A stretch of DNA of 64,000 bases from Thermus sp. 2.9 (GTDB taxonomy: Bacteria; Deinococcota; Deinococci; Deinococcales; Thermaceae). Made by a program: the position numbers and the translations under genes. This document shows positions 51,791 to 59,645 of this stretch, one piece after another. Each line of letters opens with the position of its first letter. Within the stretch, counting starts at the first letter, position 1. The stretch covers positions 1-64,000 of the forward strand of contig NZ_JTJB01000031.1 in assembly GCF_000794385.1 (NCBI RefSeq), in the 5' to 3' direction. The notes under the pieces were generated by a model. That model was not told the origin of the DNA and ran no database searches. It was given only the letters and a program-made list of their open reading frames with translations.

Positions 51791-52736
51791 CCCTCCAAGG
51801 CTACCGCCTGGGCTAGGTCCAGGTGGAGCCCCATTCCCCCCCTTCTTCCGGGCCCTCCTCCGCCTCCAGGTAGAGCCTCACGCCCCGCGCCCTCACCCAT
51901 AGCCCCACCCGGTTCCCGTAGAAAAGCCGCTCCTCCACCACCCCCGCCCAGTCCCCCCCCAAGCGCAAGGCCCGGGGGGGAAGGAGGTGAAGCCGGGGCG
52001 GAAGCCCGAGCCGCACGCTCTCCTCGGGGCCCAGCAGGTTCTTGTGCCCGAGGAAGCGGGCGGTCCAGGCGTCCTTGGGCTGGGCGTAGACCGCTTCCGG
52101 GGTGCCCACCTGCACGAGCCTCCCTTCCCGGAGCACCGCCACCCTTGCCGCCAGGAGAAACGCCTCCTTTTGGTCGTGGGTCACCAGGAGGGTGGTGACG
52201 CCCTCTTCCCGCAGGGTCTTGCGCAGGAAGAAAAGGAGCTCCTCGCGAAGCCTGAGGTCCAAAGCCCCCAAGGGCTCGTCCAGGAGGAGGAGGCGGGGCC
52301 TCGCCGCCAAGGCCCGGGCTAGGGCCACCCGCTGCTTTTCCCCCCCCGAAAGGGCCTCGGGCCGCTTGCGGGCGTGGGGGGAAAGCTCCATGCGGGAGAG
52401 AAGCTCCTGCACCCTTTCTTCCCGCCGGGCCTTGGGCCAGCGGGCCTCCACCAGGGGAAAGGCGATGTTCTCCGCCACGCTGAGGTGGGGGAAGAGGGCG
52501 TAGTCCTGGAAGAGGAAGCCCACCCCCCGCTTTTCGGGGGGGAGGGGGGTGAGGTCCAGGGGGCCGAGGCGCACGAAGCCCCGGTCGGGGGGCAGGAGGC
52601 CGGCGATGAGCTTGAGGAGGGTACTCTTTCCGCTGCCGGAGGGCCCGAGGAGGGCGAGGACTTCGCCTGCTTGCACCTCGAGGGCCACCTCTAGCCGGAA
52701 ACCGGGGAAGCGCTTTTCCAGGGCGAAGGCCAGCAC
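51787..52736 (-). CDS. ABC transporter ATPase, frame break at 51836-51842
   Basis: CUT1/Fbp-like importer ATPase. Walker A GPSGSGKSTLLKLIAG, Q-loop FLFQDYALFPHLS, signature ALSGGEKQRVALARAL, Walker B RLLLLDEPLGALD and H-loop LLVTHDQKEA. The start is GTG 52736 after GGAGGG. At a run of seven C (plus strand 51836-51842) the native frame is lost. With one base restored the tail reads MGLHLDLAQAVALEG and stops in the ATGA of thiN. Uncorrected it ends at 51813. No permease or binding protein is next to it. By context a thiamine-type role is possible. Confidence 0.87.
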
Positions 52737-52744
52737 CCCTCCAT

Positions 52745-52778
52745 TAAAAAGCCCCCGGGGCCCCTGGGCCCCGGGGGC
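52745..52778 (-). terminator. Rho-independent terminator after cycA
   Basis: A long GC stem (GCCCCCGGGGCCC with its complement, 52751-52778) is followed on the minus strand by TTTTTAAT. It lies 11 bp beyond the cycA stop. Confidence 0.85.
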
Positions 52779-52789
52779 GGGCCATGGCC

Positions 52790-53236
52790 TCACTTCAGGC
52801 CCAGCTTCTTACGCTCCTCCAGCACCTGCTGGGGGGTGAGCTTCTTGTCCCGCAGGGCCTTGACCTCGGCCGTGGTGAAGGGCTTGAAGCCCTGGACCTT
52901 CTTGTCGTCGCCCCAGGCGGTGGCGATGTGGTTGAGGATGGCGGCGATTTCCTCGTCCTTGAGGCCGTTAAAGGCGGGCATGGCTCCGTTATACTTCATG
53001 CCCTTGACCTCAATCTGCCCCTGAAGGCCCCATAGGATCACCTTGATCAGGTACTCCCGCCCCCCCTGTTTGCCGAGGATCTCCGCCACGTGGCCCGCCA
53101 GGGGCGGGAAGGCCCCGGGGATCCCTTGGCCGTTGGCCTGGTGGCAGCCCGCGCACTGGGCGTAGAGCTTGGCGCCGTCCGCCTGGGCCAAGGCCAGGCC
53201 GCCGAGTAGGAGGAAAGCCATAAGGGTCCGCTTCAT
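52790..53236 (-). CDS. cycA: Cytochrome c552
   Basis: Soluble periplasmic monohaem cytochrome that carries electrons to the terminal oxidase. A signal peptide (MKRTLMAFLLLGGLALA) precedes the mature start QADGAKLYAQCAGCHQANGQG, with haem motif CAGCH. Met ligand is in NGAMPAFNGL. The C-terminal extension KALRDKKLTPQQVLEERKKLGLK is characteristic of the Thermus c552. It is divergent from the Sox cluster, which would deliver electrons to it. Confidence 0.97.
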   Translation of the reverse strand: MKRTLMAFLLLGGLALAQADGAKLYAQCAGCHQANGQGIPGAFPPLAGHVAEILGKQGGREYLIKVILWGLQGQIEVKGMKYNGAMPAFNGLKDEEIAAILNHIATAWGDDKKVQGFKPFTTAEVKALRDKKLTPQQVLEERKKLGLK

Positions 53237-53254
53237 CTTTACCCTCCGGGGTAT

Positions 53255-53283
53255 AGGGTAGTTTGTCCCTTCGGGTTCGTCAA
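53255..53283 (-). promoter_or_regulatory. Promoter of cycA
   Basis: On the minus strand: -35 TTGACG (53278-53283), 17-bp spacer, -10 TACCCT (53255-53260), then GGAGGG before the ATG. Confidence 0.65.
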
Positions 53284-53482
53284 GAGCCTGGGCTTTAGCT
53301 TTCCTTTAGTCGGGGGTAAGGCACCGCTTGGCGCGGGAGGGGGTCATCTACCCCTCAGCTCAAAACAACAGGGGGTATAATGTGAAGAAGCGGTCAAAGT
53401 AGTGTAGTCGGGGGCTTGATTTTCCCCTGACCAACCTGGTAAGGTACAAATGTCCTTGGGTGTACCCGGGTGGTGTAAGGTG
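53284..53482 (+). promoter_or_regulatory. Sox-cluster promoter and leader region, no gene
   Basis: I see no gene in this 199-bp stretch. TATAAT at 53376-53381 is a perfect -10 with no clear -35. A second candidate is TTGATT-18-TAAGGT (about 53416-53445). The inverted repeat GGTACA (53443-53448) / TGTACC (53461-53466) overlaps that second -10 and is a candidate operator for a sulfur-responsive regulator. The leader ends in AAGGTG before ATG 53483. Confidence 0.5.
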
Positions 53483-53908
53483 ATGTACGCATACAGGGTA
53501 CTTTGGATGTTCCTCCTCGGCGTGGCGCTGGCGGCGCCGGACTTTGGGCGCTGGTATCCCTTTCCCCAAGCCCAAGCCCTGGCCCAGGAGCACGCCCGGG
53601 TGCTCATGGTGTACTTTCATAGCGCCCACTGCCCCTACTGCGAGCAGATGAACACCTTTGTCCTCTCCGACCCCGCGGTGAGCCGCCTTTTGGAAGAGCG
53701 CTTCGTGGTGGCCTCCGTGGGTACGGATACCCCGGAGGGGCAGGAGCTGGCCCGGCGCTTCCGCGTGCCGGGCACCCCCACCTTTGTCTTCCTCGTCCCC
53801 CGGAAGGGGGCGTGGGAAGAGGTGGGCCGGCTTTTTGGCAGCCGGCCCCGGGCGCAGTTCCTTGCGGAGCTGCGCCAGATGTGCGCCAAAGGAGGTGCGT
53901 GTGAATAG
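53483..53908 (+). CDS. Thioredoxin-like exported protein (SoxW/DUF255-like)
   Basis: 141 residues with a signal peptide (MYAYRVLWMFLLGVALAAP) and one thioredoxin fold: VYFHSAHCPYCEQMN with the active CPYC and cis-Pro in VPGTPTFVFLV. It probably keeps Sox cysteines reduced or trafficks persulfides. CcdA at the far end of the cluster could supply its electrons. ATG 53483 is chosen over GTG/ATG upstream because AAGGTG and a good signal follow. First gene of the cluster. Confidence 0.88.
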   Translation: MYAYRVLWMFLLGVALAAPDFGRWYPFPQAQALAQEHARVLMVYFHSAHCPYCEQMNTFVLSDPAVSRLLEERFVVASVGTDTPEGQELARRFRVPGTPTFVFLVPRKGAWEEVGRLFGSRPRAQFLAELRQMCAKGGACE

Positions 53909-54353
53909 GCGAGCGTTTTTGAAGGCGACCGGAGCGGCCCTTTCCGCCCTCGCCGTGGCGGGGCTTCCCGCCATGGCCCAGGGGCTGGAGGGCGAGGACC
54001 TGGCCCACCTGGAAAAGGCCCTGCAGGAGGCTTTGGGCAAGGGGTTTAAAGACCTTACCCCCTCCAACCTGGTGAAGCTCACCATGCCGGCCATCGCGGA
54101 GAGCGGGGCCAACGTGCCCGCGGAGGTGGAGGTGAACCTGCCCGCAAGCCAGGTGAAGGCCATCCACCTCTTCGCCGACAAGAACCCTACACCTCACATC
54201 TTCGCTTACATGCCTATTAGGGCTGAACCCTACTTCTACGTGCGGATCCGTTTGGCGGAAACCTCGGCTGTCCGGGCCGTGGTGGAAACCACCGACGGCA
54301 AGCTGCTTTTGGCCTCGGCCAGCACCCGCGTGACCGTGGGGGGCTGCGGCTAA
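53901..54353 (+). CDS. soxY: Thiosulfate carrier SoxY
   Basis: Carries sulfur intermediates on a C-terminal Cys. A Tat signal (NRRAFLKATGAALSALAVAG) directs export. The mature protein is all-beta with KAIHLFADKNPTPHIFAYMPIRAEPYF. The carrier Cys sits in VTVGGCG at the C-terminus, with one Gly after Cys instead of the usual GGCGG. GTG 53901 follows GGAGGT, overlapping the previous gene by 8 bp. soxZ follows by 16 bp and gives its partner. Confidence 0.94.
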   Translation: MNRRAFLKATGAALSALAVAGLPAMAQGLEGEDLAHLEKALQEALGKGFKDLTPSNLVKLTMPAIAESGANVPAEVEVNLPASQVKAIHLFADKNPTPHIFAYMPIRAEPYFYVRIRLAETSAVRAVVETTDGKLLLASASTRVTVGGCG

Positions 54354-54369
54354 AGAAAGGAGGTAGAAG

Positions 54370-54696
54370 ATGCCCATCCGTACCATCGTTCGCCTCACCC
54401 CGGCCAAGCCCAAGGCGGGAGAGGGGTTCAAGCTCACTGTGTTGGCGCAACACCCCAACGAGCCGGGTACCCGCCGCGACGCCCAGGGGAACCTCATCCC
54501 CGCCAACTACATCAACCTGGTGGAGGTCTACTTTGAAGGGGAGAAGGTGGCGGAAGCCCGCCTCGGCCCCTCTATTGCCACCAATCCCAACTACGCGTTC
54601 AAGTTCAAGGCGGAAAAGCCGGGGACCTACACCGTAAGGCTTAAGGACACCAGCGGCGACACCGGGGAAGCCCAAGTAAAGCTGGAGCTAGCCTAA
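54370..54696 (+). CDS. soxZ: Thiosulfate carrier partner SoxZ
   Basis: 108-residue beta-sandwich partner that forms SoxYZ. Family segments are IVRLTPAKPKAGEGFKLTVLAQHPNEPGTRRDAQG and NYAFKFKAEKPGTYTVRLKDTSGD. There is no signal peptide, as usual, because it is carried out with Tat-exported SoxY. AAAGGAGG precedes the ATG. Confidence 0.95.
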   Translation: MPIRTIVRLTPAKPKAGEGFKLTVLAQHPNEPGTRRDAQGNLIPANYINLVEVYFEGEKVAEARLGPSIATNPNYAFKFKAEKPGTYTVRLKDTSGDTGEAQVKLELA

Positions 54697-54700
54697 ATGG

Positions 54701-54725
54701 GGCGCCCGGGAAACCGGGCGCCTTT
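54701..54725 (+). terminator. Hairpin with short T run between soxZ and soxA
   Basis: GGCGCCCGG and its complement CCGGGCGCC around GAAA are followed by TTT. Placed inside the cluster, it would partly terminate so that soxYZ is made in excess. Confidence 0.65.
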
Positions 54726-54739
54726 ATGGAGGTGGGTAT

Positions 54740-55522
54740 ATGCGGTCCAAGGCGTGGTGGGTGGTAGGCGTGGCCCTTCTCTTGGCCTCGGCCCTGGCCC
54801 AGGGAAGCCCGGACCCCCGGGAGGAGGCCAAGCGGCAGAAGGAGCTCCTCCTGCAAACCGCGGGCATCCTCCCCACGGAGCTCGTGGTCCAGCAAGGGGA
54901 GGAGCTCTTTAACCGGAAGGGGCCCTCGGGCAAAACCATGGCCGAGTGCGACTTCGGCCTGGGCAAGGGGGTTTTGGAGGGGGCCGCCGCCCGGCTTCCC
55001 CGCTACTTCCTGGACACGGGCCGGGTGGAAGACCTGGATGGCCGCATCCTTACCTGCATGACCCGGGTCCAGGGGTTCAAGCCGAGCGAGGTGCGGCGCT
55101 CCGAGGTGGTGGCCGTGGCCTTTTACATCGCCAGCAAGTCCACGGGCCACAAGATCCAGGTGCGCCTCCTCTTCCCCCAGGAGCGGGAGCTTTACGCCCT
55201 CGGGGAGAAGCTCTTTTACGCCCGCTCGGGGCCTAGGGACGTGGGCTGCGCCACTTGCCATGTGACCTACGTGGGCAAGCGGGCCGGGGTTTTGCCCTAC
55301 GCCGACGTGCTGGGGAAGGACAAGTCTTGGACCCACTGGCCCGCTTACCGCTACTCCAACGACCAGATCTGGACCATGCAGGACCGCATCCGGGCCTGCT
55401 ACGGCAACATCGGCCATCCCCAGCCTGCTCTTTACTCCCTGCCCATCCTAGCCTTGGAGCTTTTCATGGCCTACCAGAATAACGGGGCGGTGGTGGAGGA
55501 GTGGCCGGCTTTCGTGCGGTGA
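54740..55522 (+). CDS. soxA: SoxA-type cytochrome c subunit, copy 1
   Basis: 260 residues with a signal peptide (MRSKAWWVVGVALLLASALAQG). Single haem motif CATCH near residue 170, a second non-haem Cys pair region (ECDFG, TCMTRVQG) and active Cys in RIRACYGNIGHPQP near residue 216. SoxA with SoxX joins thiosulfate to SoxY. A second SoxA-like gene is at 58393-59196 and has the same arrangement. Start ATG 54740 follows GGAGGTGGGT. Confidence 0.93.
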   Translation: MRSKAWWVVGVALLLASALAQGSPDPREEAKRQKELLLQTAGILPTELVVQQGEELFNRKGPSGKTMAECDFGLGKGVLEGAAARLPRYFLDTGRVEDLDGRILTCMTRVQGFKPSEVRRSEVVAVAFYIASKSTGHKIQVRLLFPQERELYALGEKLFYARSGPRDVGCATCHVTYVGKRAGVLPYADVLGKDKSWTHWPAYRYSNDQIWTMQDRIRACYGNIGHPQPALYSLPILALELFMAYQNNGAVVEEWPAFVR

Positions 55523-55532
55523 GGAGGCGGCG

Positions 55533-56111
55533 ATGAAGGCGAAGAAGCTTATCCCCATCCTTTTGGCCGTGCCCTTGGTGGTGGCCCTGGCCCAGTCGTA
55601 CTTTTCCCCTTCCGAGCTGGAGGCCATCAAGACGGGTGGCAAGACCTACGCGGATGTCTTCCTTAACCAGCGTCCGGACCAGGCCCTTTGCTCCATTCAC
55701 CGCAACCGTCTGCCCGGCGATCTTCTCCCCAAGTTCCTCGAGGAGCAGCGGGCCCTCATCAAGTACCCGCAAAGCGGCAAGCTCATGGGGGACTGGAAGA
55801 AGGGCGGGGCCATCTTCAACAACCTGCAGAAGGCCAACTGCTTCTCCTGCCACTTTGGCTCCCCGGTGCACCTGGGCGGGGACGTGGGGCCCAGCCTGGA
55901 GAAATACGGCCTCAAGCGGGGCCAGTCCGAGGCGGTGCAGCGCTACACCTACGAGGTCATCTACAACTCTTGGGCTTATTTCCCCTGCACGGTCATGTAC
56001 CGCTTTGGGGCCCAGGGGCTTTTGACCCCCGAGGAGATCGCAGACGTGGTGGCCTACCTGTTGGATCCGGAAAGCGACTTCAACACCAAGCCGGCGGTGG
56101 GGTCTAAATGA
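55533..56111 (+). CDS. soxX: SoxX-type cytochrome c subunit, copy 1
   Basis: 192 residues with signal peptide. Haem motif CFSCH near residue 109, with a likely Met ligand in GKLMGDWKKGG. A conserved Cys in YFPCTVMYRFG may form a disulfide. SoxX is the electron-accepting half of SoxXA. Located 10 bp after soxA and overlapping soxB by four bases. Confidence 0.93.
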   Translation: MKAKKLIPILLAVPLVVALAQSYFSPSELEAIKTGGKTYADVFLNQRPDQALCSIHRNRLPGDLLPKFLEEQRALIKYPQSGKLMGDWKKGGAIFNNLQKANCFSCHFGSPVHLGGDVGPSLEKYGLKRGQSEAVQRYTYEVIYNSWAYFPCTVMYRFGAQGLLTPEEIADVVAYLLDPESDFNTKPAVGSK

Positions 56112-57829
56112 ACCGAAGGGAGCTTCTTTTTTGGCTTTCCGCCCTGGGAGGGCTTGGGCCCAAGGCTTTGGCCCAGGTTCTGGAGAATCCTTCCCGCCTC
56201 TACGACCTTCCCCCTTACGGCAACGCCACCCTCCTCTACTTCTCCGACCTCCACGGCCAGGCCTTCCCCCACTACTTCATGGAGCCTCCCAACCTCATCG
56301 CCCCCAAGCCCCTTATGGGGAGGCCCGGCTACCTGACCGGGGAGGCCATCCTGCGCTACTACGGGGTGGAGCGGAAGACCCCCTTGGCCTACCTGCTCAG
56401 CTACCTGGACTTCGTGGAGCTGGCCAAGGCCTTCGGTCCCATCGGGGGCCTGAGCGCCCTCACCGCCCTTATCCGCAGGCAAAAGGCCCAGGTGGAGGCC
56501 GAGGGGGGCAGGGCCTTGGTGTTGGACGGGGGGGATACCTGGACCAACTCCGGCCTTTCCCTCCTCACCCAGGGAGAGGCCATCGTGGACTGGCAGAACC
56601 TCGTTGGGGTGGACCACATGGTCTCCCACTGGGAGTGGACCCTGGGGCGGGAGCGGGCCGAGGCGCTCTTCAAGAAGCTTAAGGGCGAGCACCTCTCCTA
56701 CAACGTAGTGGATGAGCTTTTCGGCGACCCCCTTTACCCTGCTTACCGGATCCACCAAATGGGCCGCTACACCCTGGCCGTGGTGGGGGCCACCTATCCC
56801 TACGTGAAGGTTTCTCACCCCGAGGAGTTCACGGAAGGCCTTTCCTTTGCCCTGGATGTGCGCCGCTTGCAGGAGGCCGTGGACCAGGCCCGGGCCGAGG
56901 GGGCGGATGCCGTGGTGCTTCTCTCCCACAACGGCCTCCAGCTGGACGCGGCCTTGGCGGAGCGGGTGAAGGGCATTGACCTCATCCTTTCCGGGCACAC
57001 CCACGACCTCACCCCTTCCCCCTGGCGGGTGGGCAAGACCTGGATCGTGGCGGGAAGCGCAGCCGGTAAGGCCCTGATGCGGGTGGACCTGGAGCTTTTC
57101 AAGGGGGGTATTGCCAACCTCCGGCTCAGGATCCTGCCGGTTCTGGCCCGCCATCTCCCGGGGGCTCCTGACGTGGAGGCCTTCCTGGAAAAGACCCTGG
57201 CTCCCCACCGGCAGCACCTTTTCGAGCCCCTGGCGGTTTCCGAATCCCTGCTTTACAAGCGGGACACCCTTTACTCCACCTGGGATGAGCTGGTGGGGCA
57301 GGCGGTGAAGGCTCTTTATCCCGAGGTGGACCTGGTCTTCAGCCCGGCGGTGCGCTGGGGCACCACCATCCTTCCCGGCCAGGCCATCACCCGGGACCAC
57401 CTCTACGCCTACCTGGGCTTTACCTACCCCGACCTTTACCTCTTCTGGCTACGGGGGGAGCAGATCCGGAACACCCTGGAGGACATCGCCAGCAACGTCT
57501 TTACCCCCGATCCCTTCTACCAGCAGGGCGGGGACGTGAGCCGGGTTTACGGCCTCCGCTACGTGCTGGACCCCGATGCCCCCGTCGGCAAGCGCATCCG
57601 GGAGGTGGAGGTGGGCGGCAAGCCCCTGGATCCCAATCGCCGGTACCTGGCGGCCTCCTATGGGGGAAGGCTCCAGCGGGTGGGGGAGGCCAAGGCGGGG
57701 TACGAGCCCAGGCCCATCTACCAGGTCCTCGAGGAGTACCTCAAAGCCGCTGGGCGCATAAGGGTTTTGCCCAAGCCCAACGTGCGCGTGTTGGGACGTA
57801 ACTACCGTGTGCCGGAGGTGAGTTCATGA
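56108..57829 (+). CDS. soxB: Sulfate thiol esterase SoxB
   Basis: Di-manganese enzyme that hydrolyses sulfate from SoxY. Metallophosphoesterase motifs are YFSDLHGQAFPHYF near residue 40, VLDGGDTWTNSG near 137, SHWEWTLG near 175, VVLLSHNGLQLD near 275 and LSGHTHDLTP near 297. The C-terminal 5'-nucleotidase-like domain runs to the end. A Tat-like N-terminus (NRRELLFWLSALGG) directs export. 573 residues is normal. It is placed between two soxXA pairs. Confidence 0.95.
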   Translation: MNRRELLFWLSALGGLGPKALAQVLENPSRLYDLPPYGNATLLYFSDLHGQAFPHYFMEPPNLIAPKPLMGRPGYLTGEAILRYYGVERKTPLAYLLSYLDFVELAKAFGPIGGLSALTALIRRQKAQVEAEGGRALVLDGGDTWTNSGLSLLTQGEAIVDWQNLVGVDHMVSHWEWTLGRERAEALFKKLKGEHLSYNVVDELFGDPLYPAYRIHQMGRYTLAVVGATYPYVKVSHPEEFTEGLSFALDVRRLQEAVDQARAEGADAVVLLSHNGLQLDAALAERVKGIDLILSGHTHDLTPSPWRVGKTWIVAGSAAGKALMRVDLELFKGGIANLRLRILPVLARHLPGAPDVEAFLEKTLAPHRQHLFEPLAVSESLLYKRDTLYSTWDELVGQAVKALYPEVDLVFSPAVRWGTTILPGQAITRDHLYAYLGFTYPDLYLFWLRGEQIRNTLEDIASNVFTPDPFYQQGGDVSRVYGLRYVLDPDAPVGKRIREVEVGGKPLDPNRRYLAASYGGRLQRVGEAKAGYEPRPIYQVLEEYLKAAGRIRVLPKPNVRVLGRNYRVPEVSS

Positions 57830-58389
57830 CCAAAAAGGCGTCAATTTTGTTAGTTTCGGTGGTCATCTTGGGGCTTGGCCTCACCCAGGTGAGTCCCTTT
57901 AGGGCCCGCTTTGAGGCGGCTTTGCATGCGGGCGGCCACGAGTTTGCCAAGGTGATGCTCTCCCAGGACAAAGGGCAGGCCCTTTGCTCCCAGTACCGGG
58001 ATAAGCTTCCCCCGGATCTCATCCCGACTTTCCTGGCGGAGCAGAAGGCCCTCATCAAGTACCCGGCAAACGGCAAGCTCATGGGAGACTGGAAAAACGG
58101 GGAGAAGGTCTTCACCGATCCCAAGCGGGGTAACTGCTACGCCTGCCACGCCGGGGTCGCCAGCGAGGTGGCCCACGGCACCATGGGGCCGAGCCTGACC
58201 AACTATGGGCAGCGGGGCACCTCGGAGGCGGTGGTGCGCTACACCTACGAGAAGATCTTCAACGCCTGGGCCTTCGTGCCCTGCTCCCTGATGTACCGTG
58301 GCGGGGTGCACGGCCTCTTTACCCCGGAGGAAACCGCCGACCTGGTGGCCTTTCTTCTGGACCCCGAGTCCCCCATCAACCGGAGGTGA
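57826..58389 (+). CDS. SoxX-type cytochrome c subunit, copy 2
   Basis: 187 residues, clearly paralogous to the 55533-56111 product: ALCSQYRDKLPPDLIPTFLAEQKALIKYPANGKLMGDW matches it in order. The haem motif is CYACH near residue 106. It overlaps the soxB stop by four bases and precedes the second soxA-like gene by 3 bp. The pair may be a second SoxXA with a different substrate or redox potential. Confidence 0.9.
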   Translation: MTKKASILLVSVVILGLGLTQVSPFRARFEAALHAGGHEFAKVMLSQDKGQALCSQYRDKLPPDLIPTFLAEQKALIKYPANGKLMGDWKNGEKVFTDPKRGNCYACHAGVASEVAHGTMGPSLTNYGQRGTSEAVVRYTYEKIFNAWAFVPCSLMYRGGVHGLFTPEETADLVAFLLDPESPINRR

Positions 58390-58392
58390 GCC

Positions 58393-59196
58393 GTGAAGAG
58401 AAGGAATCGCTTAGTTTTCCTGGGTGTGCTGGCCTTGGGGGCCTTGGCGGGCTTGGGGGCCTATACGCAGCAGCAGAAGCCCTTGGATCCCTTTGAGGAG
58501 GCCATGCGCCAGCGGCAGATGTACCTGGAGACCTTCGGCGTGCTCCCGGGGGATCTTTTTGTGGAGGAGGGGAAGGAGCTCTTCTTCCGCAAGGGGCCAA
58601 GCGGCAAGACCCTGGAGGAGTGCGACTTCGGCAAGGGGAAGGGAGTTTTGGAGGGAGTCTACGCCATCCTTCCCAAGTACTTCTCCGACAGCAAGCGGGT
58701 GGAGGACCTGGAAACCCGGGTGTACACCTGCATGCAGACCGTACAGGGGTACAAGCCGGCGGAGATCAAACGGGACGAGGTTAGGGCCATCACCACCTAT
58801 ATCGCTTCCTTCTCCTCCAAGGCCAAGATCCAGGTGGTGCCCAAGCACCCGGCGGAGCTGGCCATGTACAACCTGGGGCGGGAGCTTTGGTACACCCGCG
58901 CCGGGGCCCGGGACATGAGCTGCGCCATCTGCCACGACCAGTATGCCGGCCAGAGGGTACGGCTTTCCCCGGTGCGGAGCCCCAAGCAGGGTCTGGGCAA
59001 TGAGTGGCCCGCCTACCGCTTTGAGGAGGACCGGCTCTACACCATGGAGGACCGCATTAACTTCTGCTACGAGTCCATCGCCATTCCCAAGCCGGAGTTC
59101 TACTCGGATGTCCACATCGCCCTGACCGTGTACATGCTGGCCGAGGCCACCAAGGCCGGGCACTCCTTTGAGGAGCTGCCCTTCTTCACCCGCTAG
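58393..59196 (+). CDS. SoxA-type cytochrome c subunit, copy 2
   Basis: 267 residues, paralogous to the 54740-55522 product. Haem motif CAICH near residue 178, ECDFGKGKG, TCMQTVQGYKP and active-site-like Cys in RINFCYESIAIPKPE. Signal peptide at the N-terminus. GTG 58393 follows the preceding gene closely. Both Cys of the SoxA active site are therefore kept in both copies. Confidence 0.9.
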   Translation: MKRRNRLVFLGVLALGALAGLGAYTQQQKPLDPFEEAMRQRQMYLETFGVLPGDLFVEEGKELFFRKGPSGKTLEECDFGKGKGVLEGVYAILPKYFSDSKRVEDLETRVYTCMQTVQGYKPAEIKRDEVRAITTYIASFSSKAKIQVVPKHPAELAMYNLGRELWYTRAGARDMSCAICHDQYAGQRVRLSPVRSPKQGLGNEWPAYRFEEDRLYTMEDRINFCYESIAIPKPEFYSDVHIALTVYMLAEATKAGHSFEELPFFTR

Positions 59197-59198
59197 CC

Positions 59199-59645
59199 AT
59201 GCGCCGCCGCCACCTCCTTGCCCTTCTTCCCCTCCTTCCCCTGGCCCGGGCCCAGGGGGGAGGGGGGGCGGGGGGGGACTGGGTGAAGGCCTTTGGGGAG
59301 TTCCTCAAGCGCGTGCCCCCCGCCAGCTATCTGGTGTATCCCACCGAGGCCAAGGACCTCCTCCTCTTTGATCCCTTTATCCTGGACGTGCGCACGGAGG
59401 AGGAGCGGAAGAAGGGGTATATACCGGGTTCGGTGCACATCTACGCCGGCCAGGTGCCCGATCGCCTTCATGAGCTACCCAAGGACAAGGAGGCCCTGAT
59501 CCTGGTCTACTGCAACTCGGGCAGCGTTTCGGCGGTGGTGGCCGCATATTTGCAAGCGCTTGGCTACAAGAATGCCAAGAACATCGCTCACGGCTTTAAG
59601 GGCTGGCTGGACGCCGGCCTAGAAGTGGAAGGAGGTTCGCAATGA
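59199..59645 (+). CDS. Exported rhodanese-like sulfurtransferase
   Basis: 148 residues with a signal peptide (MRRRHLLALLPLLPLARAQG) and one rhodanese domain: FILDVRTEEERKKGYIPGSVHI and the active-site loop VYCNSGSVSAVVAAYLQALG with the catalytic Cys. It presumably moves persulfide sulfur in the periplasm, perhaps to or from SoxYZ. It overlaps the DUF302 gene as ATGA. Confidence 0.88.
   Translation: MRRRHLLALLPLLPLARAQGGGGAGGDWVKAFGEFLKRVPPASYLVYPTEAKDLLLFDPFILDVRTEEERKKGYIPGSVHIYAGQVPDRLHELPKDKEALILVYCNSGSVSAVVAAYLQALGYKNAKNIAHGFKGWLDAGLEVEGGSQ

Noticed and set aside
56054-57400. 448-aa minus-strand ORF opposite soxB
   Set aside because: No recognisable motif, while SoxB on the plus strand is complete and in an operon.
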